A DNA stretch of 64,000 bases from Conyzicola lurida (GTDB taxonomy: Bacteria; Actinomycetota; Actinomycetes; Actinomycetales; Microbacteriaceae): positions 1,736,001-1,800,000 of the forward strand of contig NZ_JACHMJ010000001.1 in the NCBI RefSeq assembly GCF_014204935.1, read 5' to 3'. A program made the position numbers and the translations under genes. The notes beneath the pieces were generated by a model that was given only the letters and a program-made list of their open reading frames with translations, did no database searches and was not told where the DNA came from. Positions 39,690-48,824 of the stretch are shown here, piece by piece. Positions within the stretch are counted from its first letter, which is position 1, and every line of letters starts with the position of its first letter.

Positions 39690-41351
39690 TTACTCGGCCC
39701 TCAGCGTTCGCAGCGACTCGCGACGTACGGCCTGCTCGGCCGGGTCGGGCACGGGCAGCGAGGCGAGGAGCCTCTGGGTATACGGATGCCGCGGCTGGCC
39801 GAGCACCTGCGAACCGGGACCCTCTTCCACGAGCTCTCCGTGGTACAGCACGGCGATGCGGTCGGCGAGCATGTCGACGACGGCCAGGTCGTGGCTGATG
39901 AACAACGCCGCGAACCCGAACTCCTTCTGGATCTCGGCGAACAGCTCGAGCACGCGGGCCTGCACCGACACGTCGAGCGCGCTGGTGGGCTCGTCGGCGA
40001 TGAGCAGGCTCGGCTCGAGCGCGAGCGCCCGCGCGAGGCTGGCGCGCTGGCGCTGGCCGCCACTCAGTTCGTGCGGGTAGCGGTCGCCGAAGTGTTTCGG
40101 CAGCTGCACCGCCTCGAGCAGTTCGTCCACCCGCGTGCGGGCGGCGGCGGCGTCTCCGGCGCGCTTGTGCACGATGAGCGGCTCGGCGACGGCCTGCGCG
40201 ATGGTGAGCAGCGGGTTGAAGCTCGACGCGGGGTCCTGGAAGACGAATCCGATCTGGCTGCGCACGGGACGGAACGTGCGCTCCTTGATGCCGAGCATCT
40301 CGTGGCCGAGCACCTCGAGCGAGCCGCCGGTGATCTTGGTGAGGCCGCCGATGGCGCGGCCGATCGTGGTCTTGCCCGATCCGCTCTCGCCGACGAGGCC
40401 GAGCACCTCGCCGGGCGAGATGCTGAAGCTCACGCTGTCGACCGCGCGGAAGCCCGAGCTGCCGAGGCGCCCCGGATACTCGATGACGAGGTCGGTGGCG
40501 GTGACGACCGGTGCCCCGAGCGCTTCGGTGCGGGCGTCGGCGCGGGCCTGCGCCCTGGCCGCACCCGATCCGAGGCGCGGCACCGAGCCGAGCAGCTTCT
40601 GCGTGTACGGGTTCTTCGGGTTGGAGAACAGCTCGGCGGCCGTCGCCTCCTCGACGATGTCGCCCTGGTACATCACGACGACGCGGTCGGCGAGGTCGGC
40701 GACGACGCCCATGTTGTGGGTGATCAGCAGGATGGCGGTGCCGAACTCGTCGCGCACGCGGCGCAGCAGGTCGAGGATCTCGGCCTGCACCGTCACGTCG
40801 AGCGCCGTCGTGGGCTCGTCGGCGACGATGAGGCCGGGCTCGAGCACGAGCGCCATCGCGATGACGACGCGCTGCTTCTGCCCGCCCGAGAACTGGTGCG
40901 GGTAGTAGTCGACGCGGGTCTCGGGGTCGGGGATTCCGACCTTGCCGAGAATTTCGATCGCTTTCGCCCGCGCCTGCTTCTTGGTGAACTTGCCGTGGGC
41001 GCGCAGACCCTCGGCGATCTGCCAGCCGACCGTGTAGACGGGGTTGAGTGCCGTCGAGGGCTCCTGGAAGACCATGGCGACGTCGGTGCCCCGGATGTCG
41101 CGCAGCTGCGATTTGCTCAGTGACACGACGTCGTTCGCGCCGAGGAGCACCGCTCCCCGGGCGACGGCCGTCTCGGGCAGGAGGCCGAGGATCGTTTTGG
41201 CGGTCACGGTCTTGCCGCTGCCGCTCTCGCCGACGATCGCCACGACCTCGCCGGCCGCGACGGTCAGGCTCACGTCGTTGACCGCGACGACGTCGCCGGC
41301 GTCGGTCGCGAAGGTGATCTTCAGTTTGTCGATGTCGAGAACGTTGGTCAC
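39690..41351 (-). CDS. Fused double-ATPase of a dipeptide/oligopeptide ABC importer (DppD-DppF)
   Basis: A 553-residue protein starting at GTG 41351 with two complete ATP-binding domains. First: Walker A GESGSGKT (41-48), signature FSGGQ, Walker B LIVADEP, switch THN. Second: Walker A GESGSGKT (321-328), signature LSGGQ, LLIADEP, SHDL. Each is followed by the peptide-importer C-terminal motif (NPYTQKLLGSVP and HPYTQRLLASLP). Fusion of the DppD and DppF roles is common in actinobacteria. It overlaps the permease gene by 4 bp. Confidence 0.95.
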   Translation of the reverse strand: MTNVLDIDKLKITFATDAGDVVAVNDVSLTVAAGEVVAIVGESGSGKTVTAKTILGLLPETAVARGAVLLGANDVVSLSKSQLRDIRGTDVAMVFQEPSTALNPVYTVGWQIAEGLRAHGKFTKKQARAKAIEILGKVGIPDPETRVDYYPHQFSGGQKQRVVIAMALVLEPGLIVADEPTTALDVTVQAEILDLLRRVRDEFGTAILLITHNMGVVADLADRVVVMYQGDIVEEATAAELFSNPKNPYTQKLLGSVPRLGSGAARAQARADARTEALGAPVVTATDLVIEYPGRLGSSGFRAVDSVSFSISPGEVLGLVGESGSGKTTIGRAIGGLTKITGGSLEVLGHEMLGIKERTFRPVRSQIGFVFQDPASSFNPLLTIAQAVAEPLIVHKRAGDAAAARTRVDELLEAVQLPKHFGDRYPHELSGGQRQRASLARALALEPSLLIADEPTSALDVSVQARVLELFAEIQKEFGFAALFISHDLAVVDMLADRIAVLYHGELVEEGPGSQVLGQPRHPYTQRLLASLPVPDPAEQAVRRESLRTLRAE

Positions 41352-42382
41352 GGTCGTACCTCCGGTGTCTTCAGGCCGATGACGTCGTCGAGGCTGTTGC
41401 CCGTCGAGACCGCGCTCGCTTCTGCTGTGGCGCTCGGCGCGCCCTTGTCGGCGCGACGGCGGGTGCGCAGTCGCGGGTCGGCGAGGTCGTTGAGGCTCTC
41501 TCCGACGAGGGTGATGCCGAGCACGACGAGCACGATGGCGGCGCCGGGGAAGACCGAGGTCCACCAGATTCCACTGGTGACGTCGGAGATCGACGCCTTG
41601 AGGTCGTAGCCCCACTCGGCCGCCGACGACGGCTCGATGCCGAAGCCGAGGAAGCCGAGGCCCGCGAGGGTGAGGATCGCCTCCGACGCGTTGAGCGTGA
41701 AGATGAGCGGCAGGGTGCGGGTGGCATTGCGGAAGACGTGCCGGAACATGATTCGGGCGGTGCTGGTTCCGATGACCTTCGCCGATTCGACGTAGGCCTC
41801 CGCCTTGATCCGCACGGTCTCGGCGCGGATGACGCGCAGGTACTGCGGGATGTAGACGACGGTGATCGAGATCGCCGCCGCGAACACGCCGCTCCAGAGA
41901 CCGGACTGGCCGCCGCTGATAGCGATGGCCGCGACGATCGCCAGGAGCAGCGTCGGGAAGGCGTAGACGGCGTCGGCGATCACGATGATCACGCGGTCGA
42001 GCCAGCCCCCGAGATAGCCCGAGATGAGACCGAGGATGACGCCGATGAAGATCGACAGCAGCACGGCGACGACGATGACGGCGAGAGCGGTCTGCGCGCC
42101 CCAGATCACGCGGGAGAGCACGTCGTAGCCGCCGACGGTGGTACCGAGCAGGTGCTTGCCGCCGGGCTCCTGCTGGGCGCCGAAGAGGCCGTCCTCATCG
42201 CGCAGCTGCGCGAAACCGTACGGGGCCAGGAACGGCGCGAAGAGCGCGACGAGCAGGAACACACCGGTGATGACGAGGCCGGCGATGAGCATCCCGCGCT
42301 GCAGGCCGACGCTCTGGCGCAGCTGGTGTACGACGGGGAGGCGCTTCCAGAGGGAAACGCGGGGGGCGGTGGTATCAGTCAT
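41348..42382 (-). CDS. ABC importer permease, DppC type
   Basis: A 344-residue membrane permease. An N-terminal helix, GMLIAGLVITGVFLLVALFAPFLAPY, is followed by a periplasmic-type loop with HLLGTTVGGYDVLSRVIWGA and about five further helices. The EAA loop reads EAYVESAKVIGTSTARIMFRHV. C-terminal SGIWWTSVFPGAAIVLVVLGITLVGESLNDLADPRLR is the classical DppC/OppC end. A 35-residue hydrophilic tail follows. Start 2 bp after the DppB stop. Confidence 0.95.
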   Translation of the reverse strand: MTDTTAPRVSLWKRLPVVHQLRQSVGLQRGMLIAGLVITGVFLLVALFAPFLAPYGFAQLRDEDGLFGAQQEPGGKHLLGTTVGGYDVLSRVIWGAQTALAVIVVAVLLSIFIGVILGLISGYLGGWLDRVIIVIADAVYAFPTLLLAIVAAIAISGGQSGLWSGVFAAAISITVVYIPQYLRVIRAETVRIKAEAYVESAKVIGTSTARIMFRHVFRNATRTLPLIFTLNASEAILTLAGLGFLGFGIEPSSAAEWGYDLKASISDVTSGIWWTSVFPGAAIVLVVLGITLVGESLNDLADPRLRTRRRADKGAPSATAEASAVSTGNSLDDVIGLKTPEVRP

Positions 42383-42384
42383 GG

Positions 42385-43482
42385 TTAGAACCTCACCCTC
42401 GGGTCGATGATCGCGGCGACGATGTCGACGATGAAGTTGCTCAGCGCGACCACCACCGCCAGGAGCGCGACGATGCCCTGAACGGCGATGAAGTCGCGGG
42501 CGGTCAGGTATTCGGCGAGCTTGAAGCCGAGACCCTTCCACTCGAAGGTGGACTCGGTCAGCACCGCGCCACCGAGGAGCAGGGCGATCTGCAGGCCGAT
42601 CACCGTGATGATCGGGATGAGGGCGGGCTTGTAGGCGTGGCGGCGCACCAATCGGTACTCCCCCACTCCGCGCGAGCGGGCGGCGTCCACGTAGTCCATC
42701 GAGAGGGTGCCGATCACGTTGGTGCGCACGAGGCGCAGGAAGATGCCGGCGGTGAGCAGACCGAGCGCGACGCCCGGGAGCACGGCGTGCTGCAGCACGT
42801 CGGCGACGGCCGCGGGGCTGCCGAGCTGGATCGCGTCGACGAGGTAGATGCCCGTCTTGTTGTCGAGGCTGGACATCTCGAGCTCGGTGCGGGTCGACGC
42901 GCGGCCGGCCACGGGGAGCACCTTGAGCCAGACCGAGAAGATGAGCTTGAGCAGGAGGCCGGCGAAGAACACCGGCGTCGCGTAGCAGAGGATTGCGAAG
43001 ACGCGGAGGAACGCGTCGGGGGCCTTGTCGCGGAAGTACGCGGCGACCATGCCGAGCGGGATGCCGACGATGAAGGCGACGATGAGCGCGTAGACGACGA
43101 GTTCGAAAGTGGCGACGCCGTAGGTGACGAGCAGCTCGGTCACCGGGCGGCCGTCGGAGATCGCGGTACCGAAGTTGCCGGTGAAGATCTGGCCGAGGTA
43201 CTCGAAGTACTGCACGATGATCGGGCGGTCGTAGCCGGCCTCGTGGATGCGCTCCTGCAGCTGGGCCGCGGAGAGGCGTCCGCCCAGAGCGGCGGTGATC
43301 GGATCGCCGATCGTGCGCAGCAGGAGGAAGACCATCGTGACGAGGATGAATACCGTCGGGATGACGAGGAGGAAGCGGACGACGATGTACCGTCCCAGAT
43401 TCCCGCCGGGGAACTTGAAGCTCCTTGTGGGAGCTGACGGCGGGCCCTGGCTTGAGGGCGCCGTCTGAATGGTCGTGCTCAT
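42385..43482 (-). CDS. ABC importer permease, DppB type
   Basis: 365 residues from ATG 43482 (GAGGTTATTA upstream). It starts the membrane part with RYIVVRFLLVIPTVFILVTMVFLLLR and has the DppB marks GDPITAALGG, YDRPIIVQYFEYLGQIFTGNFGTAISDGRPV, and an EAA loop MDYVDAARSRGVGEYRLVRRHAYKPALIPIITVIG. A helix/loop of unusual length around residues 195-235 separates helices 3 and 4. Cotranscribed with the DppC and ATPase genes; a hairpin 39 bp upstream separates it from the binding-protein gene. Confidence 0.95.
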   Translation of the reverse strand: MSTTIQTAPSSQGPPSAPTRSFKFPGGNLGRYIVVRFLLVIPTVFILVTMVFLLLRTIGDPITAALGGRLSAAQLQERIHEAGYDRPIIVQYFEYLGQIFTGNFGTAISDGRPVTELLVTYGVATFELVVYALIVAFIVGIPLGMVAAYFRDKAPDAFLRVFAILCYATPVFFAGLLLKLIFSVWLKVLPVAGRASTRTELEMSSLDNKTGIYLVDAIQLGSPAAVADVLQHAVLPGVALGLLTAGIFLRLVRTNVIGTLSMDYVDAARSRGVGEYRLVRRHAYKPALIPIITVIGLQIALLLGGAVLTESTFEWKGLGFKLAEYLTARDFIAVQGIVALLAVVVALSNFIVDIVAAIIDPRVRF

Positions 43483-43520
43483 TAATAACCTCACGTGGCA
43501 GTACCGGTGGGAATCGAAAA

Positions 43521-43549
43521 GGGGCGACCCGCAAGTAGCGGGTCGCCCC
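43521..43549 (-). terminator. Hairpin between the binding-protein and permease genes
   Basis: A perfect 12-bp stem GGGGCGACCCGC (43521-43532) / GCGGGTCGCCCC (43538-43549) with a 5-nt loop. On the minus strand it is followed by TTTTCGATTCC, so it can end transcription after the binding-protein gene. Partial read-through would give more binding protein than permease, as in many importers. Confidence 0.8.
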
Positions 43550-43609
43550 TGATCGCGCTAGAAAGACTCTAGCTGGCTGATCGAATCAGCCATGACTATC
43601 CGCGTTCGA

Positions 43610-45238
43610 CTAGCCCTTCACGAGCGAGCCGTAGCGGAACTTGAAGGAGCCGTCGAGCACTGCGCCCGAGACGTCCTTGCCGGTGACCGCGACCTGCGAG
43701 CCCTGGAGCAGCGGAACGGTGGACAGGTCGGCGGCGACTGCAGCCTGGATGTCCTCGATCAGTGCCTGGCGGGCTGCGGGGTCTGCCTCCGACGCCTGCG
43801 CGACGATCATGTCGTTCACCGCGCTGTTGTCGTAGTGGTTGCCCAGGAAGTTGTCCGTGGAGAAGAACGGCGTGAGGTAGTTGTCAGCGTCCGAGTAGTC
43901 GGGGAACCAGCCGAGCTGGTAGGCCGGGTACACGTCAGCGGTGCGGTCCTTGGAGTAGGTGACCCACTCGGTGGACTGCAGGTTGACGGTGAACAGGCCG
44001 GACTCTTCGAGCTGGCTCTTCACGAGGGCGTACTCGTCACCGGACGACTCACCGTAGTGGTCGGGGTTGTACTGCAGGTTGAGCGTGACGGGGGTCGCGA
44101 CGCCTGCCTCGGAGAGGACTGCGGCCGCTGCGTCTGCATCGGGTCCGCCTTCGCCGTCGCCGTACAGGTCCTTGAGGACCGTGGTGGCACCGGTGAGTCC
44201 GTCGGGCACGTAGGAGTACAGGGGCAGGTAGGTGCCCTTGTAGACCTGCTCGGAGATCTCTTCACGGTCGACGAGGTCGGCGACAGCCTGGCGCACGGCG
44301 AGCGACTTGGCCGGGTCGGCCTCGGGGGTCGTCGCGCCGAAGGGCTGCGTGTCGAAGTTGAAGACGATGTAGCGGATCTCTCCACCCGGGCCGATCTCGA
44401 CGTTGACGTCGTCGTTCGACTCGAGGTCGGCGATATCGGTCGCGGAGAGGCTGCGGTGCGCGACGTCGATGTTGCCTTCCTGCACGTCGAGCTTGAGGTT
44501 GGACGCGTCGGTGTAGTACTTCAGCGAGATGTTCTCGGTCTTCGCCGCACCCAGGTTGCCCTGGTAGTCGGGGTTGGCCTTGAACGAGACGAGGTTGTTG
44601 AAGTCGTAGCTCGCGATCGTGTACTGGCCGGCGAATGCCTCGCCGTCGACGATCTCGTCGTCGGGGGTGATCGAGTCGGCCGAGAAGACCTCTTCGTCGA
44701 CGATGGGTGCGGCCGGGCTGGAGAGGATCTGGCCCCAGGTCTGGTCGTTCGGGTTGGTGAGGGTGAAGACGACGGTGGTGTCGTCGACGGCCTCGACGCT
44801 GGCGAGGTTGCCGAGGAGGGTCGAGGGACCGTTCTCGTCGGCGATCGCGAGCTGGCGGTCGAAGGAGAACTTGACGTCGGAGGAGGTCAGGTCGTTGCCG
44901 TTGGCGAACGTCAGTCCTTCCTTGAGGACGACCGTGTACTCGGTCTCGCTGGTGAACTCGGCGGACTCGGCGATGTCGGGGGTGACATCCGAGGTGCCCT
45001 GCACCGAGTTGACGAGGAACGGGTACACCTGGTTCATGACCGCGAACGAGCCGTTGTCGTAGGAACCGGCGGGGTCGAGGAACGTGACCTTGTCCGTGGT
45101 TCCGACGATGAGCGTGCCCGACGAGGTGCCTTCGTCGGCGCCTCCGTCGTTGCTCTGGGCGCATCCCGTGAGCACGAGAGCGAAAGCCGCGGTACCGGCG
45201 ACGACGCCGAATACTCGCTTGCTGGTTGTGGACGTCAT
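43610..45238 (-). CDS. Dipeptide/oligopeptide-type ABC substrate-binding lipoprotein
   Basis: A 542-residue SBP_bac_5 protein. Lipoprotein signal: MTSTTSKRVFGVVAGTAAFA then LVLTGC with Cys26. Typical motifs are VTFLDPAGSYDNGSFAVMNQVYP, FTSETEYTVVLKEGLTFANG, DLTSSDVKFSFDRQL and GDVYPAYQLGWFPDYSDADNYLTPFF near the end. Full length, GAGGTAGACGCAT before the ATG. The mature protein captures a peptide or oligosaccharide-like ligand on the outer face of the membrane for the permease pair. The ligand could relate to the lactonase/dehydrogenase genes in the operon. Confidence 0.95.
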   Translation of the reverse strand: MTSTTSKRVFGVVAGTAAFALVLTGCAQSNDGGADEGTSSGTLIVGTTDKVTFLDPAGSYDNGSFAVMNQVYPFLVNSVQGTSDVTPDIAESAEFTSETEYTVVLKEGLTFANGNDLTSSDVKFSFDRQLAIADENGPSTLLGNLASVEAVDDTTVVFTLTNPNDQTWGQILSSPAAPIVDEEVFSADSITPDDEIVDGEAFAGQYTIASYDFNNLVSFKANPDYQGNLGAAKTENISLKYYTDASNLKLDVQEGNIDVAHRSLSATDIADLESNDDVNVEIGPGGEIRYIVFNFDTQPFGATTPEADPAKSLAVRQAVADLVDREEISEQVYKGTYLPLYSYVPDGLTGATTVLKDLYGDGEGGPDADAAAAVLSEAGVATPVTLNLQYNPDHYGESSGDEYALVKSQLEESGLFTVNLQSTEWVTYSKDRTADVYPAYQLGWFPDYSDADNYLTPFFSTDNFLGNHYDNSAVNDMIVAQASEADPAARQALIEDIQAAVAADLSTVPLLQGSQVAVTGKDVSGAVLDGSFKFRYGSLVKG

Positions 45239-45284
45239 ATGCGTCTACCTCTTCCTGTTGATTGCAAGGAACATACTGTGCGTT

Positions 45285-45300
45285 TTGTCGCGCACGACAA
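45285..45300. promoter_or_regulatory. Palindrome TTGTCG-CGCA-CGACAA upstream of the binding-protein gene
   Basis: Perfect 6-bp arms around 4 bp, located 47-62 bp before the start of the substrate-binding protein. This is where an operator overlapping the promoter would be. No regulator gene is adjacent. Confidence 0.4.
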
Positions 45301-45402
45301 CGTCATGCGCCACAGATTGCTGTGGTCTAGTAGTAACACACAAGTAAGCGACGCCCAGCGCTGACGGCGTCCCGGCCGGGGATGTTTACACGAAAGCAAC
45401 AT

Positions 45403-45419
45403 AGGCCCGTGAAGGGCCT
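45403..45419 (-). terminator. Short hairpin after dnaG
   Basis: AGGCCC-GTGAA-GGGCCT (45403-45419), 16 bp past the dnaG stop. On the minus strand the tail ATGTTGCTTTCG is only moderately T-rich, so termination may be partial. Confidence 0.5.
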
Positions 45420-45434
45420 TCAGCTCGTGCGGTC

Positions 45435-47279
45435 TCAACTGTCGCGAAGAGCTCGCCGCTCGGCCTCGACGCGCACCAGATCGCGCTGGATCTGTCCGTA
45501 CGCGTCGGCCTCTGCCGCGGCATCCGTTCTCTGCAGGGCACCGAGCAGCTCTTTCTTCTGCCGCAGCAGATCGCGGTCGATCAGGCCGGCGACGACGTCC
45601 TTGCAGTACGAGCCGATGACCTCGGGCCGCTCGGGGATGGGCGCGACGCCGAGCTGCTTGACCAGGGTCGCGAAGGGCAGCGGCACCTCGTCGGAGACAC
45701 GGGCGAGCCAGTCGGGCGCTTCCCAGTGCTCGGCGCTCGTCGCGATCGCGTCGCTGACGACGGCGAGCGTGTTGTCGGTGAACGTGACGTTGGCGCCGCG
45801 GCGGATGAAGTCGAGCCCGACGTCGACGGGATACTGCAGCATCGCCATCAGCGCGTCCCGTTCGAGCCGCGTGGTGGGGTCGGTCGGCAGTTGCATGAGC
45901 GACAGGCTGTTGTCGAGCGACTGTTCGCCGGCGGCAGGGTCGGTGGATGGCGCGGACCGCGCGGTCTGCACGGCGCGACGCACCTCGTCCATGTCCATGC
46001 CGAGCCACTGGGCGGTCTGGCGGACGTAGCCGACCTCGAGCGCTTCGTCGCGGATGCCGGCGACGACCGGGGCCGTGGCACGAAGCGCGGCGACCCGGCC
46101 CTCGACCGTACGGAGGTCGTGGGCGTCGAGCACGCGCCGGATCATGAACTCGAACATCGGCTTGCGCGTCGTGACGAGGCGGCGCACCGCGTCGTCGCCG
46201 CGCGCGAGGCGCAGGTCGCACGGGTCGAGCCCGTCGGGGGCGACCGCGACGAAGGTCTCGGCCGAGAAGCGCTGCTCCTCGTCGAAGGCGCGGCTCGCGG
46301 CCTTCTGGCCGGCAGCGTCGGGGTCGAACGTGAAGATGACCTCGCCGGTGCTGCGCACGTCGCCCGCGACGTCGCCCATCACCCGGCGGATCATCTTGAT
46401 GTGGTCGATGCCGAAGCTGGTTCCGCAGGTGGCGACGGCGGTGGTCACACCGGCGAGGTGGCACGCCATGACGTCGGTGTAGCCCTCGACCACGACGACC
46501 TGCTTGCCGCGGGCGATGTCCTTCTTGGCGAGGTCGAGCCCGTAGAGCACCTGGCTCTTGTGATAGACGGGGGTGTCGGGGGTGTTGAGGTACTTCGGGC
46601 CCTTGTCGTCGTCGAGCAGGCGGCGCGCGCCGAATCCGACGGTCTGGCCGGTGGTGTCGCGGATCGGCCAGACGAGCCGGCTGCGGAAGCGGTCGTAGAC
46701 GTCGCCGCGGTCTCCCCTGCCGAGCAGTCCGGCGATGACGAGCTCGTCCTCGCTGTAGCCGAGCGTCTTGAGGTGCTTGCCGAGGGCGCCGCCGCGGGGC
46801 GCGAAACCGATGCCGAAGCGCTCGGCGGCGCTCTGGTCGAAACCGCGTTCGCCCAGGAACCGGCGGCCGGGCTCGGCTTCGTCGCTGCCGAGGCTCGCGA
46901 CGTAGAAGTCGGACGCGGCCTGATTGGCGCTGAGGATGCGCGCGCGGTTGCCGTGGTCGCTCGCCTGACCGCCGTCTTCGTAGTGGAGCTCGTAGCCGAG
47001 TTTGCCGGCGAGCAACTCGACCGCCTCGGAGAAGGAGACGTGGTCCATCTTCTGCAGGAACGAGTAGACGTCGCCGCCCTCGCCGCAGCCGAAGCAGTGG
47101 TAGAAACCGACGCCGGGCCGCACGTGGAAGCTGGGGCTGCGCTCCTCGTGGAACGGGCAGAGGCCCTTCATCGAGCCGACCCCGGCGCTCTTCAGCGTCA
47201 CGTAGTCGCCGACGACGTCGGCCAGATTGGTGCGCGACCGAACTTCGTCGATATCGCTTCGTCGAATCAGGCCTGCCAC
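45435..47279 (-). CDS. dnaG: DNA primase
   Basis: 614 residues from GTG 47279 (VAGLIRRSDIDEVRSRTNLA), making RNA primers for replication. The zinc finger is CPFH...CFGC (Cys41, His44, Cys62, Cys65). The TOPRIM core follows with VVVVEGYTDVMACH and IFTFDPDAAGQKAA. The C-terminal helical part binds the helicase. No ribosome binding site precedes the GTG, but TAGAAT lies 7 nt upstream, which suggests a leaderless transcript. Palindromic element C separates it from dgt. Confidence 0.96.
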   Translation of the reverse strand: MAGLIRRSDIDEVRSRTNLADVVGDYVTLKSAGVGSMKGLCPFHEERSPSFHVRPGVGFYHCFGCGEGGDVYSFLQKMDHVSFSEAVELLAGKLGYELHYEDGGQASDHGNRARILSANQAASDFYVASLGSDEAEPGRRFLGERGFDQSAAERFGIGFAPRGGALGKHLKTLGYSEDELVIAGLLGRGDRGDVYDRFRSRLVWPIRDTTGQTVGFGARRLLDDDKGPKYLNTPDTPVYHKSQVLYGLDLAKKDIARGKQVVVVEGYTDVMACHLAGVTTAVATCGTSFGIDHIKMIRRVMGDVAGDVRSTGEVIFTFDPDAAGQKAASRAFDEEQRFSAETFVAVAPDGLDPCDLRLARGDDAVRRLVTTRKPMFEFMIRRVLDAHDLRTVEGRVAALRATAPVVAGIRDEALEVGYVRQTAQWLGMDMDEVRRAVQTARSAPSTDPAAGEQSLDNSLSLMQLPTDPTTRLERDALMAMLQYPVDVGLDFIRRGANVTFTDNTLAVVSDAIATSAEHWEAPDWLARVSDEVPLPFATLVKQLGVAPIPERPEVIGSYCKDVVAGLIDRDLLRQKKELLGALQRTDAAAEADAYGQIQRDLVRVEAERRALRDS

Positions 47280-47381
47280 GCACACGATTCTACGGTCGCG
47301 GCGGCTCCCCCGCCGACGCGCGCACGCTGCGGTGGAGAGGAAGGCAAACCCCACCCTGCGAACAACCAGCCGCGCTCCGTT

Positions 47382-47490
47382 TTCGGAAATTCAGGAAGTC
47401 ATGGATGGCGCTGCCGGGCGAGCCGCGGAACCCCGCGGGTTCCGCGGCGTCGCGTCGCGGCATCCACCGCACTCTTCCTGAATTTCCGAA
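47382..47490. repeat. Palindromic intergenic element, copy C (long core)
   Basis: The arms TTCGGAAATTCAGGAAGT and CTTCCTGAATTTCCGAA flank a core with its own perfect hairpin, GCCGCGGAAC / GTTCCGCGGC, and an outer TGGATG / CATCCA pairing. The whole 109 bp can fold as one long stem. It lies between dgt and dnaG, genes transcribed in the same direction. Confidence 0.92.
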
Positions 47491-47570
47491 GGGGAGGCCG
47501 CGCGGGGAGGCCGCGTGTGGCCGTGCTTGAAGCCGCGCGCTGGCGACGCGGGCGGGGCGGGAGCGGCGGC

Positions 47571-48824
47571 TCAGCCGACCAGTCGGGCGTGCCAGGCCAG
47601 CGCGGACTGGTCGGTCAGCGACGCGACCTGGTCGACGATCACGCGTTTGCGCGCGCTGTCGTCGGCGGCGTCACGCCAGTCGGCTGCGAATCCGGCGTCG
47701 AGGTTGCGCTCCCCGGTGGCGAGCAGCGCGTCGGCGAGATCGGTCAACGTATCCCGCTGCTCGGCGTAGATCGGCTTTCGCGCGTTCGTCGACATGACGT
47801 TGGCGGCGACGATGCCCTTGAGCACCGCGATCTCGGCCTGCGTGTTCTTCGGGATGACGACGTCGGCCCCGAACCGGATGAGCGCGCCCGAGGTGTGCGC
47901 CGCGCGGGTGGCGTGCACGGCCTCGTGCGCGAAGCGTCCGATCAGCTGGCTGGTGAGGTTCTTCAGTCGGGCGAGGTCGACGCGCGAGCCGTTCCACGCG
48001 CTCAGCCAGTAGTCGAGGCTGTCGAGGCGGTCGAACGCCGCGATCAGCTCGTCGTGGGTGAACTCGCCGCCGATCCAGACGAACATCGACTCGACCAGTT
48101 CGTCGTGGTCGACCCGGTCGCCGAGCGCGGGCACGTCGAGGTAGCCGCCGACGACCGCGTCCTCGAAGTCGTGCACCGAGTAGGCGATGTCGTCGGAGAG
48201 GTCCATGACCTGCGCCTCGATGCAGCGGCGGCGGTCGGGGGCTCCGTCGCGGAGCCACTCGAACACGGGCGTGTCGTCGTCGTAGAAGCCGAACTTGCTG
48301 CGCCCGCTCGGGTCGGGGATGCCCTGCGACGCCGGCCACGGGTATTTCGTGCTCGCGTCGAGGGAGGCGCGGGTGAGGTTGAGGCCGTAGGTCTTGCCGT
48401 CACGGCCGAAGACCTTGGGCTCGAGGCGGGTGAGCAGGCGCAGGGTCTGCGCGTTGCCCTCGAAGCCGCCGAAGTCCATCGCCCAGTCGTTGAGCGCTTT
48501 CTCGCCGTTGTGGCCGAACGGCGGGTGTCCGATGTCGTGCGCGAGGCAGGCGGTATCGACCACGTCGGGGTCCAGGCCCAGGCTCTCGGCGAGCTCGCGG
48601 CCGACCTGCGCGACCTCGAGCGAGTGCGTCAGGCGGTTGCGGGCGAAGTCGAGCCCCTGCGTCGGGCTGAGCACCTGCGTCTTGGCGGCGAGGCGGCGCA
48701 ACGCACTCGAGTGCAACAGGCGTGCGCGGTCGCGGGCGAAGTCGCTGCGGCGGCTCGAGTGCTCCTCGGGGAGCCAGCGCTCGGCGTCCGCCTCGCTGTA
48801 CTGCCCGGTATCTCCCCTAGCCAC
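47571..48824 (-). CDS. dgt: Deoxyguanosinetriphosphate triphosphohydrolase-like protein
   Basis: A 417-residue HD-domain dNTPase (start GTG 48824 or the adjacent GTG 48827). HD motifs: RNRLTHSLEVAQVGRELAES, then CLAHDIGHPPFGHNGEKAL with the metal-binding His-Asp pair, and DLSDDIAYSVHDFEDAV for the distal Asp. The enzyme converts dGTP (or other dNTPs) to the nucleoside and triphosphate. The start overlaps the dusB stop by 8 bp or more. This dusB-dgt-dnaG order is conserved in actinobacteria. Confidence 0.94.
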   Translation of the reverse strand: MARGDTGQYSEADAERWLPEEHSSRRSDFARDRARLLHSSALRRLAAKTQVLSPTQGLDFARNRLTHSLEVAQVGRELAESLGLDPDVVDTACLAHDIGHPPFGHNGEKALNDWAMDFGGFEGNAQTLRLLTRLEPKVFGRDGKTYGLNLTRASLDASTKYPWPASQGIPDPSGRSKFGFYDDDTPVFEWLRDGAPDRRRCIEAQVMDLSDDIAYSVHDFEDAVVGGYLDVPALGDRVDHDELVESMFVWIGGEFTHDELIAAFDRLDSLDYWLSAWNGSRVDLARLKNLTSQLIGRFAHEAVHATRAAHTSGALIRFGADVVIPKNTQAEIAVLKGIVAANVMSTNARKPIYAEQRDTLTDLADALLATGERNLDAGFAADWRDAADDSARKRVIVDQVASLTDQSALAWHARLVG

